Positions 38,220-51,759 of a stretch of 64,000 bases of DNA are shown in pieces. The stretch is from Eleginops maclovinus. Its lineage: Eukaryota; Chordata; Actinopteri; Perciformes; Eleginopidae. The stretch is taken from NCBI RefSeq assembly GCF_036324505.1, contig NC_086365.1, positions 7,684,655 to 7,748,654 of the forward strand. The letters run 5' to 3'. The notes under the pieces were generated by a model. That model made no database searches. It saw only the letters and a list, made by a program, of their open reading frames with translations, and was not told the DNA's origin. Numbering within the stretch: the first letter of the stretch is position 1; every line of letters begins with the position of its first letter. Made by a program: the position numbers and the translations under genes.

Positions 38220-41200
38220 CTCATTAACATATAACCTTGTCTGAGTCTACCTTGAGGAAAACTCTTTGTAGTGTAAACAGAGGGTTTGTTTTTTCTCTGT
38301 CGTCATCTCTTTTTCTATGTGAAGTCAGCAGAAAAAAACCCAAAGGTCAGGTTTTCTCTCATTTCTTTAATTTACTGTCTTCACTTTATGTGCAATACAG
38401 TTAATTGACTCTGATACTGCAGAACAATAATAGAAATCCTGCCTTCATAACCATCACAATGTTCAGTTTTGAGAGCTTGAACTTTATCGTCGTGTCAAGG
38501 CTGTCAGATTGTAAGGAGCTATACTGAGAGATGTTTCTAATATCTTTCTTCATCTAAACTATCAAAAGAAAACATATCATCTGTCAACTTTAACAGGCAA
38601 TGTTCTTTTGAAATGGAGACATGGACTGAAGATGAAAAACATCCTTTATTCACTAAATCTGTTTTCATTGCAGTTACATTTAGCTTTTGTTGTTAGCATT
38701 TTTGATTTTTTTGCGCTGTCTTTCAAGTTTTTGACATTTCCTGTTTTTAACTAATGTTTGCTTTTTTTAATGATACGCAAACTTTTCCACCTGAGCCAAA
38801 CTTTTTGCAATATTTTGAGGTTTTATAGAATTTTTCCACTTTTCTTATTGGTATGAAAATGTGCATCAAAATGTCAGTTTTATCTAATCTCTGACCTCTT
38901 GCTTTAAAGGCGCACCTCTCAGGTTCTTTAATGTTCCCTCTCTCTATGCCTCCGTATCACCGCAGCTGTCATTCACCCTCGAAAATTAATATATTCTCCA
39001 AAGAGGTCTCAGACCCCTCAGAGGAAGACAAAGGGAAATGAAATGTCACAAGCTGCTGGTGCGGAGACGTGGGCGAGAAGCATGGATGACACATGAAAAG
39101 CCCCCCCACCCCACACAAACACACGCTTTGAAAGTGTGACCCCTTAGATATTTATTTCAAACAGCCTCTGGTGCCTGTCGCTGCTCAGTAAAGGCTGAAT
39201 GTCTTTTATGGAAGCATTTACACATTCTGGTAGTCATTTCAGCTGACATTACAGAGAGGTTGCAGGGTTTGGATTACATCAAGATAAAAGAGGGGTTAAA
39301 ACATGCAGTGATATACAGAGGTGTAGGAGGTTTCTTAGTTCCAAACATCTTTTAAATGTAGGTCCTTTCACTTGAGTGAAACTACAAAAGCATTAGTAGA
39401 AAAATATACCCAAAGTACTGAAATTTAAAATACTTTTGCCGGGTGCTCATTTTGAATTGATTACTATTTGTATAGGGTTATTATAACTTAATGTAGAAAT
39501 CAAGGCTAACTTTAATGACTTGGTATTTGTAATAACACATTATCTTATGTTTAATTTGCATCATTAATCTGAATCTGCCAATATTTGCCAATAGTCTTTA
39601 TTTAATATTGACTTTATTTTCTCTTTTTGTTGCCATTTCATCCGAAGTATGGAGTCTTAATGGCAGTATGATTTGATGCCCTTTTAATAAGTCATTTCTT
39701 GACTTAAAGTTAGACAAATTAAATTATATTGAGACTAAAAACACTGCAAATGAGATTGTAAAATGCCCCCCATGTGTACATTTTTAGCAGGTTGCTCAAG
39801 CCCCTAAAATCCCATAAACAAACAGTAGGCCCATGTTCTTATCTTCTGATACTTGACACAATTAATAATTTAGCTAAAGTAATAACCACTCCTTTAATGT
39901 ATTTTCCTTTATTAAAGTGAATGTTTCTGTAGTTTTTACCAGAGGATTAACCGTGGGGGATTTATAACCCAGGGTCCTTTCACCTCTTCAACTTCTCTGT
40001 TCATCCTTTTCAGAAGACCATCTGTTTCATTACTTGATGCTTTATTGTGCACATATACTGTATGCACTAAAAGTGCATCAGGGCATTTGAAATATTGACC
40101 ATGGGATTAAGTTGACAACACTGCATCTATCTGCTGCAGAGCCTCAATTCCACTCGGCTTAAATTTACCACCAGTGTCCCTTAAAAACCACCACAGACCT
40201 TTCTCATTCCCAGCATGCCCATTCAAGTGCCCCATTGATTTAGTTCCTGCTTTGTTTGGACAAAAGAACCTGCTGGAATCCTTAGCTCCCCCTGAAGACA
40301 TGTTAATATAATGCCTGAAAAGAGCCTGGGAGGAGGAGAGAAGCTCCTTCTGTTCATTTGTTTGATTTTGAGGCAGAGCGAAAAGAGGAGAGGAAGGGGA
40401 AAAGTGAATAATGGAGCTCACAGGGGCTCTTTATAGGTTTGCCTTAGCCCTATAGTATAAAAAAGTATCCTGTGGAGATTTACTAATCATTAAACTAAGT
40501 AATGTTTCCCCAGATAAAAGAGTTCGGACTTTTTCAGACACTTTAGCACACAGGTGTAACTGCTACATACAGTAGCTATTTGAGCTAAATAACAAATATA
40601 ATGTTAGCCTGCTAGTCAGGATCAAGTGATAATGTTATATGTGGAATGCCTGACACTTATACTCCATATGCACATGGCAGTTAAAGCCCAACACCAAAGC
40701 TGCATACCCGGGGAAGGAACTGGGGCATTTAGCAGCTAAAGAGTTTCAAGGAGAAGCAACCAAAACCAGAAAAAAGAAATGACATAAAAAAGCCAACAAG
40801 TGTCACAAAGAAGGGGCTTTCATTTTGATTTTTAGCTCTTTGTCACATAATTCTTTCATTTGCTTGATGTGTACAAACAAATACACATGAACACCTTATG
40901 ATAATGCCATTATTGTGATCTTAGCTTGTTTCCATTGAAGGTAGCCAAAATCAGTAATCGCAATTTTTAGCTTTAATGGTAAACAAGTGAAGAATCCCAA
41001 ATTTAGTGATGGATATACAAAAAGCTGCATCTCGGCCTTCGTCAGATTGTTTACATTTCATGCAGCCTGATATCACGGCTGACCCTGCTGCTGGAATGTG
41101 TTTGATATAACCGTGTCAGAGTCCTGTCTGCAGGGTGATTTATGTGGATGCTCAGGCAGATTAGTCACTGTGCTCATGCCAAATGGTAGCCACAGAAGCA

Positions 41201-43239
41201 GCACTCTGTTGTGCTCTCTGCCTGACCCCCCACCCAACCCCAGCCCCACTCCCCCCCAGTTGCAACACGTTTGTGTACAAGTCCGGATCATTACTCTGCC
41301 ACTACTGATCCTAATGGGGCTTATCGGCATCAATAGCACAACGTGAAAAATACGATTTTGTAGTTCAAAATAGCCCTGCTGATAAATCCTCCTCATTTGG
41401 CAGCGAGATCTGTAGGGAAGGACATCATTTGTATGTTTTTTCAGCATGACACAGATGATGTGACACTGCAGTGTTAATAAGGTACAAGCAATAAATGAGA
41501 GAAAGGAAGGGAAGACTGTGCTAGAAATAAAAGCCATGATGCAAGAGAGACAGGAAGGGAAGGAGAAGCATGATGAAAGAAAATGTAATTGCTGGCACCA
41601 CAGCATTGGCATATAAATTAAAAAGTGAGCACAAGGTTGACAGTTTCCTTTCTGTTATATAATTAAAATATACATCACCACCCGACCGCTTCAGTTATTG
41701 AGCCCAAAGGACGTGCATGTGTATGTGCAAGCATCTCCCTGTTCCATTGATTCTGCTTTTACCCTGCATGAAAGATGAGTTTTATCAAAGGATGCACACA
41801 CAGCAGTGGGTCGCAGCTTTTTCCTCTGTGCTAATCTGGATGCAGTCATGTTCCAAACTGAGAATAGCAAATTATAAACACATTAGAGCTTCTATGTGAC
41901 AGCGATACCAGCCAGACATTAGGCAGAGTCATAACCGTGAAATATTCAAATCCTTAATGTAATTCTCTCTACATAATGTCTTTATCTCTCGGTGCTCCAA
42001 TATCTTATATTATATAAACTTTTATTATCATTTACTTGTAACACAAATGTCTTCTCTTGTCTATGTTTTGGATATAAATGAATGCAGATTTAATTTAGCA
42101 TAGCCTCCATTAGGTTTATCTCATTTACATAACATGAGGTTTTTTTACAGTCATTTAACAGTTAAATGCTGTGATAGTTTGCTGCTGTAATAATCGTACT
42201 ATCTGACAAGCACAAAGTAAATGAGGAAGCAAAAGGGACGTTTCTTTAAAACCGAGAAAGACGCCAGACACACAATCTGCTTTCCCTTCCTGTCTGACAC
42301 ACTAATAACCGGGCGGGATTAAGACAGCTGTTTGTCAATTACCTCTTAGTTTCTTGTCCTACTTTCTTTTCCATCTGTCAGTTTCCTTTTCTCACACATA
42401 TAGGATGACCATTACTCTCAACGAGGCATGGGAACTGAAATTAGCATTGACGTCAGGTTTCCCGGAATTCATCCTCCACCACGGTTTTTATATTGCATAG
42501 CATGATGCTGTCCATTACAACCACCACACTAGAGTCTCGAAATGTACCATAGAATGAACTGAGCCAACACAAAGACCACTACAAAAGCATTTCAAAAAGA
42601 GAACATCTTAAGTTATGCAAGGTTATTACAAACCATTTTATCATGCAGGTGTTCTATATTTTTGGATCCTGCAATTGCACCAAAGTCAGTTTTACGGGAA
42701 GTGAAGTAACAGTCAAATGAGTTGGAAGCTACTTGGTATTGCAACATGCTGTAAACATAACACTGATTATATAACCTAATATCAGCTATCATCATTTGTT
42801 TAGCTCTGCTTTGTTCTCCACCGCTTCCTGAGGGAACTAGGAGGATTTTAAACTGCCGAATGCTAGACTGAGCAGCCATTTGATGTGTCTGTATGCTGCT
42901 TTGTGCTGAGTTTACAGATACTTGCTGATGAGAGAGGTTAGAGGCAATTAAAACAGTGAATTTGTGGGTTCTAAAAGCAAAACAATAAAGTCATCAGTGG
43001 TAAAATGATCCATAAAGATTTTAGTAGAAGTGGTTGGTGGTAGTAAAAGAGTCAGGTGCCATAGTATAAGTAAGGGATAATGTGTCCTGATTATGAGGAA
43101 AAGCAGAGGGATCTTGATCAGCCTGAAGGGTTGTGAGTGAAAACGTGATGACCCTTTTTAGAATCCCACCAGTAACGACTGACCGCCTTTATCTTAAACA
43201 TACTGAAATCCTTACAGAATATCGTATGCTCTTAGAATC

Positions 43240-43455
43240 CAACCCCAACATTCTGAACTACCCCTAACTCAAACATTCCAGACACCCTACAGGATGTTCT
43301 GATTTCCACTCCCAACATTCCCATATCTCACAGGAACCTTCCGATTCCCTCACCTAAAACATTACAAAATCCCTCCATAATGTTCCTAACTCCCTCAAAA
43401 CATTCCAGGGCCTCACCAAAATGTCTTGACCTTGGTCCTCCCCAAATTAATCCAG
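43240..43455. repeat. degenerate minisatellite, unit about 21 bp
   Basis: Cores of the type AACATTCC followed by CCCTC recur at 43247, 43272, 43293, 43314, 43335, 43358, 43379, 43399, 43420 and about 43445. Spacing is mostly 20-23 bp. Copies are diverged, with variants ACATTCCA, ACATTCTG, ATGTTCCT and ACCTTCCG. The + strand is C-rich compared with its AT-rich surroundings. Confidence 0.75.
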
Positions 43456-45240
43456 AGCCCCCATTTTAAAGCTTCAGAACAGTATCAGTGTCCTGGAAGT
43501 CTCTTGTGTTGCTGAGGTCAGACTGATGTCACAGCTGAGATGGAGACAGGAAAGTGTGGCAGGATGTCTGTAAAGAACATAAACATTGCATGGGGATAAG
43601 AACAATAGCATCTTGTGATTAGGAAAGTATCGTTTATGGATGCACGCAAATGGCTTAATCCTTGAAACACACATGGATTTTACATCATTTGTAACCATGA
43701 ATTCTGAGATCAATATAACAATGCTGTTTTGCATCTCTCTTTTTTTCCCAGATAATTGGATTTTGACCTCTATTGCACTTAAAAGTCAAATATGGGGATA
43801 TTTTGATAAAGAATTGCAACTGCATGTATGTCAGAGATTGTGTTTGTGGGTACGGTATATGTTTATGTTCTTTGTTTTTTATCAAAGCAGGCAGAGAGAG
43901 TTTCAAAATGCAATGTTTTTCTTGCTTTTTAGCAGCCTTACAAGAATCATGCAGTGCTGAAATACTCATTAGAGATCTGCTCCTAATGGCATTTCGACAC
44001 ATTAGGCAAAGTTGTTCTACTCTGAGCCCAAAGCCAAAGCACTTTCTGAATCAAATCAATGCAAAAGTACAAAGATAGACACCTAATTAAATGTCACATT
44101 TAACCTTTTGTCTCTTACTTCTCTTTTCCATATCCATAGGCATGGATAGGATACACCAACACCCAGGGGAAATGGACTGGAAGTGTATCAGGTTATAAGG
44201 ATTGGTCATATCAGAAAGATTAATTGTGGATCGATCCCAGAGCTATGTAACGATCTTTCTTAATATGCACGCACCCGTTCAGTGAAAAGATACAATTGAA
44301 TCAACCTGGATCAGATTCAACTTTCAATATCAGATTGTGTTGCAACCATCCCCAGGGCCGGTGCTGTTATCTGCCCTGCAGGCTGAATCACAGGGCCTCA
44401 GAGTGTCCAACCTGTCAGAACACACACTTGTCACAACAATTAAAAGATGGCTGACATGCTCCCTGTCCACATGAAGTGGGCATCAGATCAATTTGTGCAC
44501 AAGAGGGGAGAAAGTGATAAAGAACGACAGGCCGATGACTCAGGGATAAAGCACCGTGTTTTCTTATATGGTAGGAACAGGAGACCAGTTGAGACAACAG
44601 GCAAAAACTTGTATATGTGTGTTTTGCTTTTGTAACATGTATTCTTTCCGACTTGTGGGGAAAAAAACCTTCAAATCAACTGGGGGACATTTCATGGGTA
44701 AAGTTACTAGTTCAAAATGTTCACATATAGCGTCTCCCCTAAATTTAGTCTATAAATACTTTATGTCAGCCCAGACAGTAAACATATCACATGACAGGGC
44801 AAAACTAATTGGTTTCTTAATCAGTGGGGCCAGAGAAAACCTGCCCTGACCTGCTGTGTCTTTAAATCATTCATGACCTTGTGGGTTATAATTAATTTAT
44901 CGTTTAACTTGAGATCTGGCTGGTGTCATCTCGATTTAGTTAGTCAGCAATAGATCAAGGCATCAGCTGTAAAAGTCTTATTTTTTTATTCTTATCTTAG
45001 AATTATTAAACATTATTTATTTTAAAAGATTATTCAAAAGGTCTATTATAAAAAAAATACATTACATTGTATGATCATTTTAAACATTGAAAGAGACAAT
45101 TCTGCACAATACTTCTTCCACCACCACACAAAATGTGTTTCCATACTTCGACCATATTTATTATAGATATGTATTATGTTTAGTTGTAGACATGTAAAAC
45201 AGTCAGCCATAACTAACTAAGTACTAATTGGACCATTTTG

Positions 45241-45470
45241 ATTATCAGAATCAGAATCAGAATACCTTTATTCGTCCCACAGAGGGGGACATTTTCATTT
45301 GTACAGCAGAAAGAGTCAAAGACAGCTTAATATTATCACATTGAAAGATATAAAAAATATATACAAGATGCACACCATTTACAAAATACACAAAAATAGA
45401 CCTCAGAAACCATTCTGAATATAGCAGCCATGGTATATATTGCACAGTTATTAACACAACAAGGGGGTGC
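45241..45470 (-). repeat. retroelement tail with ATCAGA repeats (reverse)
   Basis: ATCAGAATCAGAATCAGAATACCTTTATTCG... followed by GTCCCACAGAGGGGGACATTT is the inverted 3' end of a common fish non-LTR element (usual form CTTTATTGATCCCCGAGGGGAAATT). It extends to TATATTGCACAGTTATTA near 45455. No protein part is present. Confidence 0.65.
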
Positions 45471-45639
45471 TATTACGTCTATTCAAAATGTGACACAACA
45501 TGGGCAACCCTAAAACAGATACATTACATTTTATTTCCCTCATTAAGTACATTTGTAACTACTTTCATTTGGAGCGCTCCAGTGTCTGCTTATGAATTCA
45601 TTCATGTGGGTGTATTTGATATCTACCGCAACCCCTCCC

Positions 45640-45970
45640 TCTTTATAACGCGGTGGGCGGGGCTTAATCACACACAGTGTCTCTCCGTCCCGCTGGCTTT
45701 GGAAGGATTACCGCGGCGGGCTGGTGGGGGTACGAATCACACCGTTACCGCCGTCGGTCGGTTGTTCCAGCAGCAGAGGTGGCAGCGAGTGGGAGCCGTG
45801 ATGGCATGTAAAGCACCGACGACGTTAACGGACAACCGTAAACTCTAAATGTGAGGACAACGAAACCGGGAGACCCAGTTTGAGTCCCGAGATTATGTCC
45901 GGAGCTTTTTGTGCTGCTGTCGAGAAAACTTTACCGGGAGTAGGAACACTCTTACACCAACGTCAACATG
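45640..45970 (+). promoter_or_regulatory. tmcc3: tmcc3 promoter and first exon (5' leader)
   Basis: A CpG-rich island in AT-rich surroundings (GCGGTGGGCGGGGC, ACCGCGGCGGGC, ACCGCCGTCGGTCGG). TATAA lies at 45644-45648 and a GC box GGGCGGGGC at 45655-45663. The exon ends CAACATG at 45970, followed by donor GTAAAT. Joined to exon 2 it gives CAACATGGCGGAG, a strong Kozak context. The true transcription start is not visible. Confidence 0.75.
45801..45970 (+). promoter_or_regulatory. three upstream AUGs in the tmcc3 leader
   Basis: uORF1: ATG 45801, 15 codons, TAA at 45846-45848, with G at -3 and +4. Directly after it, ATG TGA at 45849-45854 is a start-stop element. uORF3: ATG 45895 runs through the splice junction and ends at TGA 61720-61722 in exon 2, giving 59 codons that overlap the start of the main frame. 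Together these should reduce initiation at the main ATG. Confidence 0.65.
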
Positions 45971-48900
45971 GTAAATATGCGTTTATACTATTAGCTAACG
46001 TTAGCCACCTAGCGTCCATAACATAAGTGAGAGGGCTCATTTAATATTAAGAACAACTTCTTCATACATTAGGTTGTGTCATTTATAGCCACGTAGATTA
46101 AAAAAAACAAACAGAGATGGTGTTAACGTTGTGTAGAATGTCCTGTTTGACAGACACAAAGAGTTGACAAGTTATTATAATGTGTTTTTAGAAGCGGTCA
46201 TCAGAGAACAAGTTGGCAATCCTCCTTTTTTCCAGGTAGTGTTGTGTGCACTCTTAACAGCTGACACACGCTCGACTAGTCCCCACACGTTTTATATTCC
46301 TCTGCAAGGAACCCAACAAATAATTGAAAAACATTATTCATTGCTGCTCTAATAATCCTCATATGGCAATATTTACACCCCACTCATGAATCTGTTGTGG
46401 CCGTTTTGCATTTTTGGGACACATCAGATGCTCCATTCACTGCTTTCCCTTTAACATTCCCATTCTCCTTAATGGACCCTTTCTATCATCTTATTCCAAA
46501 CATCTTAAGCTACAAAAACACCTCTGTAAGCTTTATATGGAAAGGTGTCAGACAAGCTCTGAAATTGTGATATTGTACTTTATGTGTTCATATCTCACCC
46601 ACATTAAATTGACACATTTTGCAATGGAGCTTGGTGGGATTGAACCAAGCTTGTTTGCTTATCTTCTCCAGTCCAGGATATTTTATGTACCACCATAATA
46701 ACAAGACTTGCAGGAAAGCTTGAACAAATATTTGGATGATTCATTGGTAATAAAAGTAGTTGCTGAATATGTTTCTTTGTGAGTGAGGCAGCATTAAATA
46801 CTGAATTTGTAATAGAGTTTGATGAAGGCGAACCAAGAAACATGCTGATCATATGCAGACCAGAACAGGATATTTCATTAAGAACTGTAAGACAAAGTAA
46901 GACAGAGATAAGCATGAAAAAATACCTCGATTAATAATTTATATAACTATAACGGGTGTTCTTTGTGTATGAGGCATCATTAAATTGACATGTTCTGTAA
47001 TGGAGTTTGGTGGGAGTGAACCATCTGCAGACCAGACAGTGTACCTGTCAAAACGTTTTAAGGCAATTTGCCACTTTGCTCACTCAGGCAACCTTTTTAT
47101 TTTAAACATCCAGACATCACGTAGAAACACATGCATATCCAAGTGGTGGGTCAGGTCTATCCAGTCTGTCTGCCAGTGTCGCATTCATTTCAAGTGATTC
47201 CAATATTTCCCTGTTATTTTATCCAATTCTATGTTAAATAAAGAGGCGAGGCGCTGCTGCTTTCTCAATGTTCCTGTTATAGAGCTATGTGTTACATGGA
47301 TGCAACACATGCTTGTGACTTGCTCATGTTCCTCCCAAATGTTGAATAACATGACATGTTAGGACAGAAAAACAGATTCTCCCCTGACCCTGTTACAGTG
47401 GGCTCCGGCTCAGTACAAAGAGCTGCTTCTTTGTGTAGCCCTTTACTGAACATACTTAGGCTAAGAGTTATATGACAGCTTCAAAAGAGGGGGAGGTTTA
47501 AATGTAGGGTGCACTGTCTTTTGTGTGGCAGTGGAATTCAGAAGTCTTGTAAACATACATTTATACTTCCCATGAAATGCAATCACGATTTTCTTCTACA
47601 ATTTCACCTTATTTGAATATAACTGTTTAAGTGTAACTAGCATTGCCAAATCATTTTAGAAGTGTGTATTTTGCCAGCTGACAGCGACATATTGACTGGG
47701 GACTAAAGTCAAAAGATTGTATTGGTGCATTATCAATTATTCTGATCCATCAACATTGATTCATTGTGTAATGACGGAGGGAAAAGTGTATGCAGGTCTT
47801 TCATCACCACACAGGTTAATGCGTTCAATTAGATAACATTTGTAATGAGAAAGGGTTGTGAATGTGAAAGCATTTGTTTTTCATTTAGGTTTCATTATTC
47901 AAGAAAACAAATGGGGATTTTACCTTTCATAACTTTAAGTTGAGTTAAAAGAACGAGGCATTCCTGCACTTTCAGGGCATGCTGTGTTGACAAATGCCTC
48001 ATAGACCCAGTTTCTCCCACTAGGATGTATTTGACATTTTGCTAATAATACAACTTGCACTATTGTCGTATACTTTTTTACAGGTTCTAGTTTCCATCCC
48101 TACAGTTGGATATGTCCCTCTATGGTTCATAGTCCCCCTGTCTGGTACACCCAGGGGCACAGGATAACACCGGGGCATTTTTCAACATGACAGCTTTATG
48201 AGCTGTTCAGGGAGAGGAGGCACTTTATCCCATCCTCAGTTGTTAACCCTTTTTTTTCGACAACACTCAAAGGATCTTTTTAGCTGAGTGGGAGCTATAT
48301 TGGTGCAGGATCAAGAACCTTGCCCATGGGCACCTTAGTGGTCGTTGTTGTGGATGGATAAAGCGTTAGTCATTTTCCTCGAGCAGTTTTTCCAGACAGT
48401 AGTTGGAAAGTCTAGTCTCTGTGAAGGGGGGGGGGGGGGGGGGGGTTAAATCTGCAGACTGAAGTTTATTTTCCACTGTAACATCTCCTTCTTTCTCTTT
48501 ACTGATTGAATTTTATTATGCTTTTGGAACCAGCTATTCTCAGCTGGTTACAAATAAGGACATTTGTTTCTTTGTGTAATGTTTTTTTATATTAAACCTA
48601 TTAGTGTGTAATTTGAGAAGTTTACAAACAGGCATGCACATTTAAGAATTTCCCTTTACAATAATAATTAAGCAATCACAGTTTTACATAATTTAAAGAA
48701 TGAAATTGCACCCTATATTCGTGCTAGTGTTAAACCTTAGTTTTAACCCTTTCTCCTTTAACATTGTATTTCTCAGCTTCGTCTCTGTTGCATCACACAC
48801 AATGCTCACTGTAACATTTGGCATTTCCTCGTCATCTCCTCAGTTCAGAGGGTTCCCAACCTGGCATGTGTGTGTGTTCACTGTCAAACAGGGACCTGCC

Positions 48901-49832
48901 AAGATTGAGTCTTCTGTGATGAAAAGGGAAGGGAACTTGATTGATAGTGATACACAATATTGATTTGTGTATCAGTGGAAGGACGGTAGTAGACGTGATT
49001 TATTTAAATATCAATATGGATGAGGCTAAAAGGTCTCGTATGTGTTTACATAATTGGAGATGTGTAATTAATGCACCAAGAAGCTTCATCTCCTAGTATC
49101 ATTCGATCACTTCCAAAGAGGAAGATCCCCTCTCTTAAAGCTGTGAGTGTGCATGTGTTTTTGATCTGCAAGGGAAAAGGATGAGGGTGTGTTTTCCTTC
49201 TCTGAGCTCCTCACAACATCCCCTCTGGGCAGCAGTTTGTTTTTCTGAGTTTCTTGTTTTTTTTTCTTTACATTAATGTCAATAAGAGGAGCTTGTTTTG
49301 CCAAGGTCTCATTCCACTTTCTTGGCAAAGAGACAACAGTGTTTTTTAAGAGCATCTGTCTGCTATTAGTCATGTTTTTTTAGCCATCATGCCAAGACTG
49401 CTGTAAGGCACCCAGGGGGAAACATCATCTTTAGGCCTCGGTGTCGGATAATTAGACAGTCAGGAAAAGCAAATAATCTGAATGTGCATGATACATTGCC
49501 CCTGTTATCTACCTTTAGGCTAATGTTTAATACTTTCTTCTCTCCGATTATGAGTTGGGGATCAGTTGCTCGATGGTTATAGCCTTGGCTTCCTTTTTGT
49601 TTCATCTCATTAGCACAATATAAAAGTTTGGGCTCATTTTAAGAATCAAGAGAAGGTTTTAAATCATTATGGGTGAAGACAGATTTATAGATATAATATT
49701 GTGAGTAAATATTACAGATGTTTTTCCTGGCTTTGGGTGTTAATTGTGTTTCTATGTTCAATTACACTCAACATGTCAGAGCTTGTTTTTTTGGAAACAG
49801 GAAACCAGTTTTAGCTGTATGCCTATCCCAGT

Positions 49833-49919
<87 letters not shown>

Positions 49920-51710
49920 TCCCCAATCAGCGCCACAAATCACAGTGATGAGCTGAGCCTTGGCCTTTGTCTGGCCATTGAGAGTGAACAGAATGGGAGG
50001 AGTGATGGTCGATGAATGGGAGCTGATTTGTTGTTATTCTCCTTCGACTCGCTTCATTGGATATCACGGCGAGGTGTGAGCTCGGCTCTACTCAATGGCG
50101 TCTGTTGTCAAGGGCAACTGATGGAATCTGTGTCGTTTCCCAGAATAAATGATGCTTTTAAAGGGATAGTTGGGCTTTTTAGAAGCAGGGTTGTATGAGG
50201 ATCGTATTTATAGTCAGTGTATTATTGAAGAAAATGGCAACTTAAAGCAATATTAATTGTAATAGTAGACGGTTTTTACATTATTTTACTTCACAGAACA
50301 CAGAGTTATCTACTACTGCATGTTTGTTTGTGTTATTGATTCTTGTTAGTTTGAATTCTCTAAAGTCACACAACACAAACAAAACTATCAATACAGGCAG
50401 ATGTAGACCAACAACAACCATGTTGTGGGAAGTCAAATGACTGTTTTGGTCAACAGTCTGGTGGCTTTGAGGCAAAGATATATCTGATGGGTAAATAAGA
50501 AATATAGATATTGATTGTGTTTTGAATCTGGACTATTTCATTGGGTGCCAGTATACATATTTTCTCTGGACTGGTTTTTCTGTCTGCTTCTCTATACTGG
50601 GAGTGTGTTTACTGCCTTCTACTGTAGGTAATTCACTGAATATAGATCATTACCTCATACAACCCCACAGCAAACAAACGCTCCCTTTACACGACAAATG
50701 ATGTGAGCGCGAGAGCAGGACAGAGTATAAGCTGTAAAAGGTAAGTTATTGAGATGATTCCCATGTAGGTGCATAGGTCTATTTCTCTTGATGCTTTTGG
50801 ATTAGGGATTGAATGGGATAAGCTGACACAGAATCCACACACACCAGCAGCGAGTAACAGGGTGAGGATTAACCAACACACATTTACTCTGCCCATCAAA
50901 GAGATCCTGTGTTTGGCTTTCACACACTCACAGCTGTTTTTGTCCCTCGTCATATCATATAACGCTGAATCACTGCCAGTTATTAGACTCACTTTAGACA
51001 CATTAAGCTTGCTGAAAAATGTGGTTCAGACCTTCTGGTATTTCATTTTGAAACCTCCCAAACTCAACAGTATAGTTATCACAAACGCATCGCAACAGGG
51101 ACACAAATATAGTAAATGCAAAAGGTGGGTCTGAAACATTTGGTTGGCCTTTAGCACAGTGCCTTCATAGTGGCTATTTTGACTTTGGAATATTTCCATT
51201 CTTGGTAAGTTGTTTAATTTGTTAAGTCAAAAAGACATTATTTACCCTTTCCAACTTCTTCAACTGTAGGGTTTTATTTTTTGGTGGTGCTGTTTAAACC
51301 AAACAGTAAACTGTCAGACAGGTAAACACTATATAAGTTATCCTGCTGTTGTTAACCTCAATAGTGTTTTCTTCTATGTTCATACTTACTGCCAATACTA
51401 CTCTTTTTTTGAGTCATTTTAAATCCTCAAACTCTTAATATTCTGCCAGGTTATCGATCTGTTTTAGCACTTTTGGAAATAAAATCTGCATCGTGAATAA
51501 ATATTTACAAATTCCTGCTCGACACACACCTGCCAGTGACTGTTATGTAATTCAGGGAGTGTTTGCATACGTGTTGACTGAAGGATGCAGGGTCATTCAG
51601 ACTGTGGACACATTTCAAAGTCTGGCTTTCACTCATGCCAACATTTGGGTGTACTCGACTCTAGTAAGTACATGTGTAGTGTGTCGGTGTGTAAGAGTAA
51701 GCGCGCGTGG

Positions 51711-51759
<49 letters not shown>

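Noticed and set aside
45895..45970. ATG at 45895 as the tmcc3 start
   Set aside because: Its frame joins exon 2 in the wrong phase and stops at 61720; the TMCC3 protein needs the ATG at 45968.
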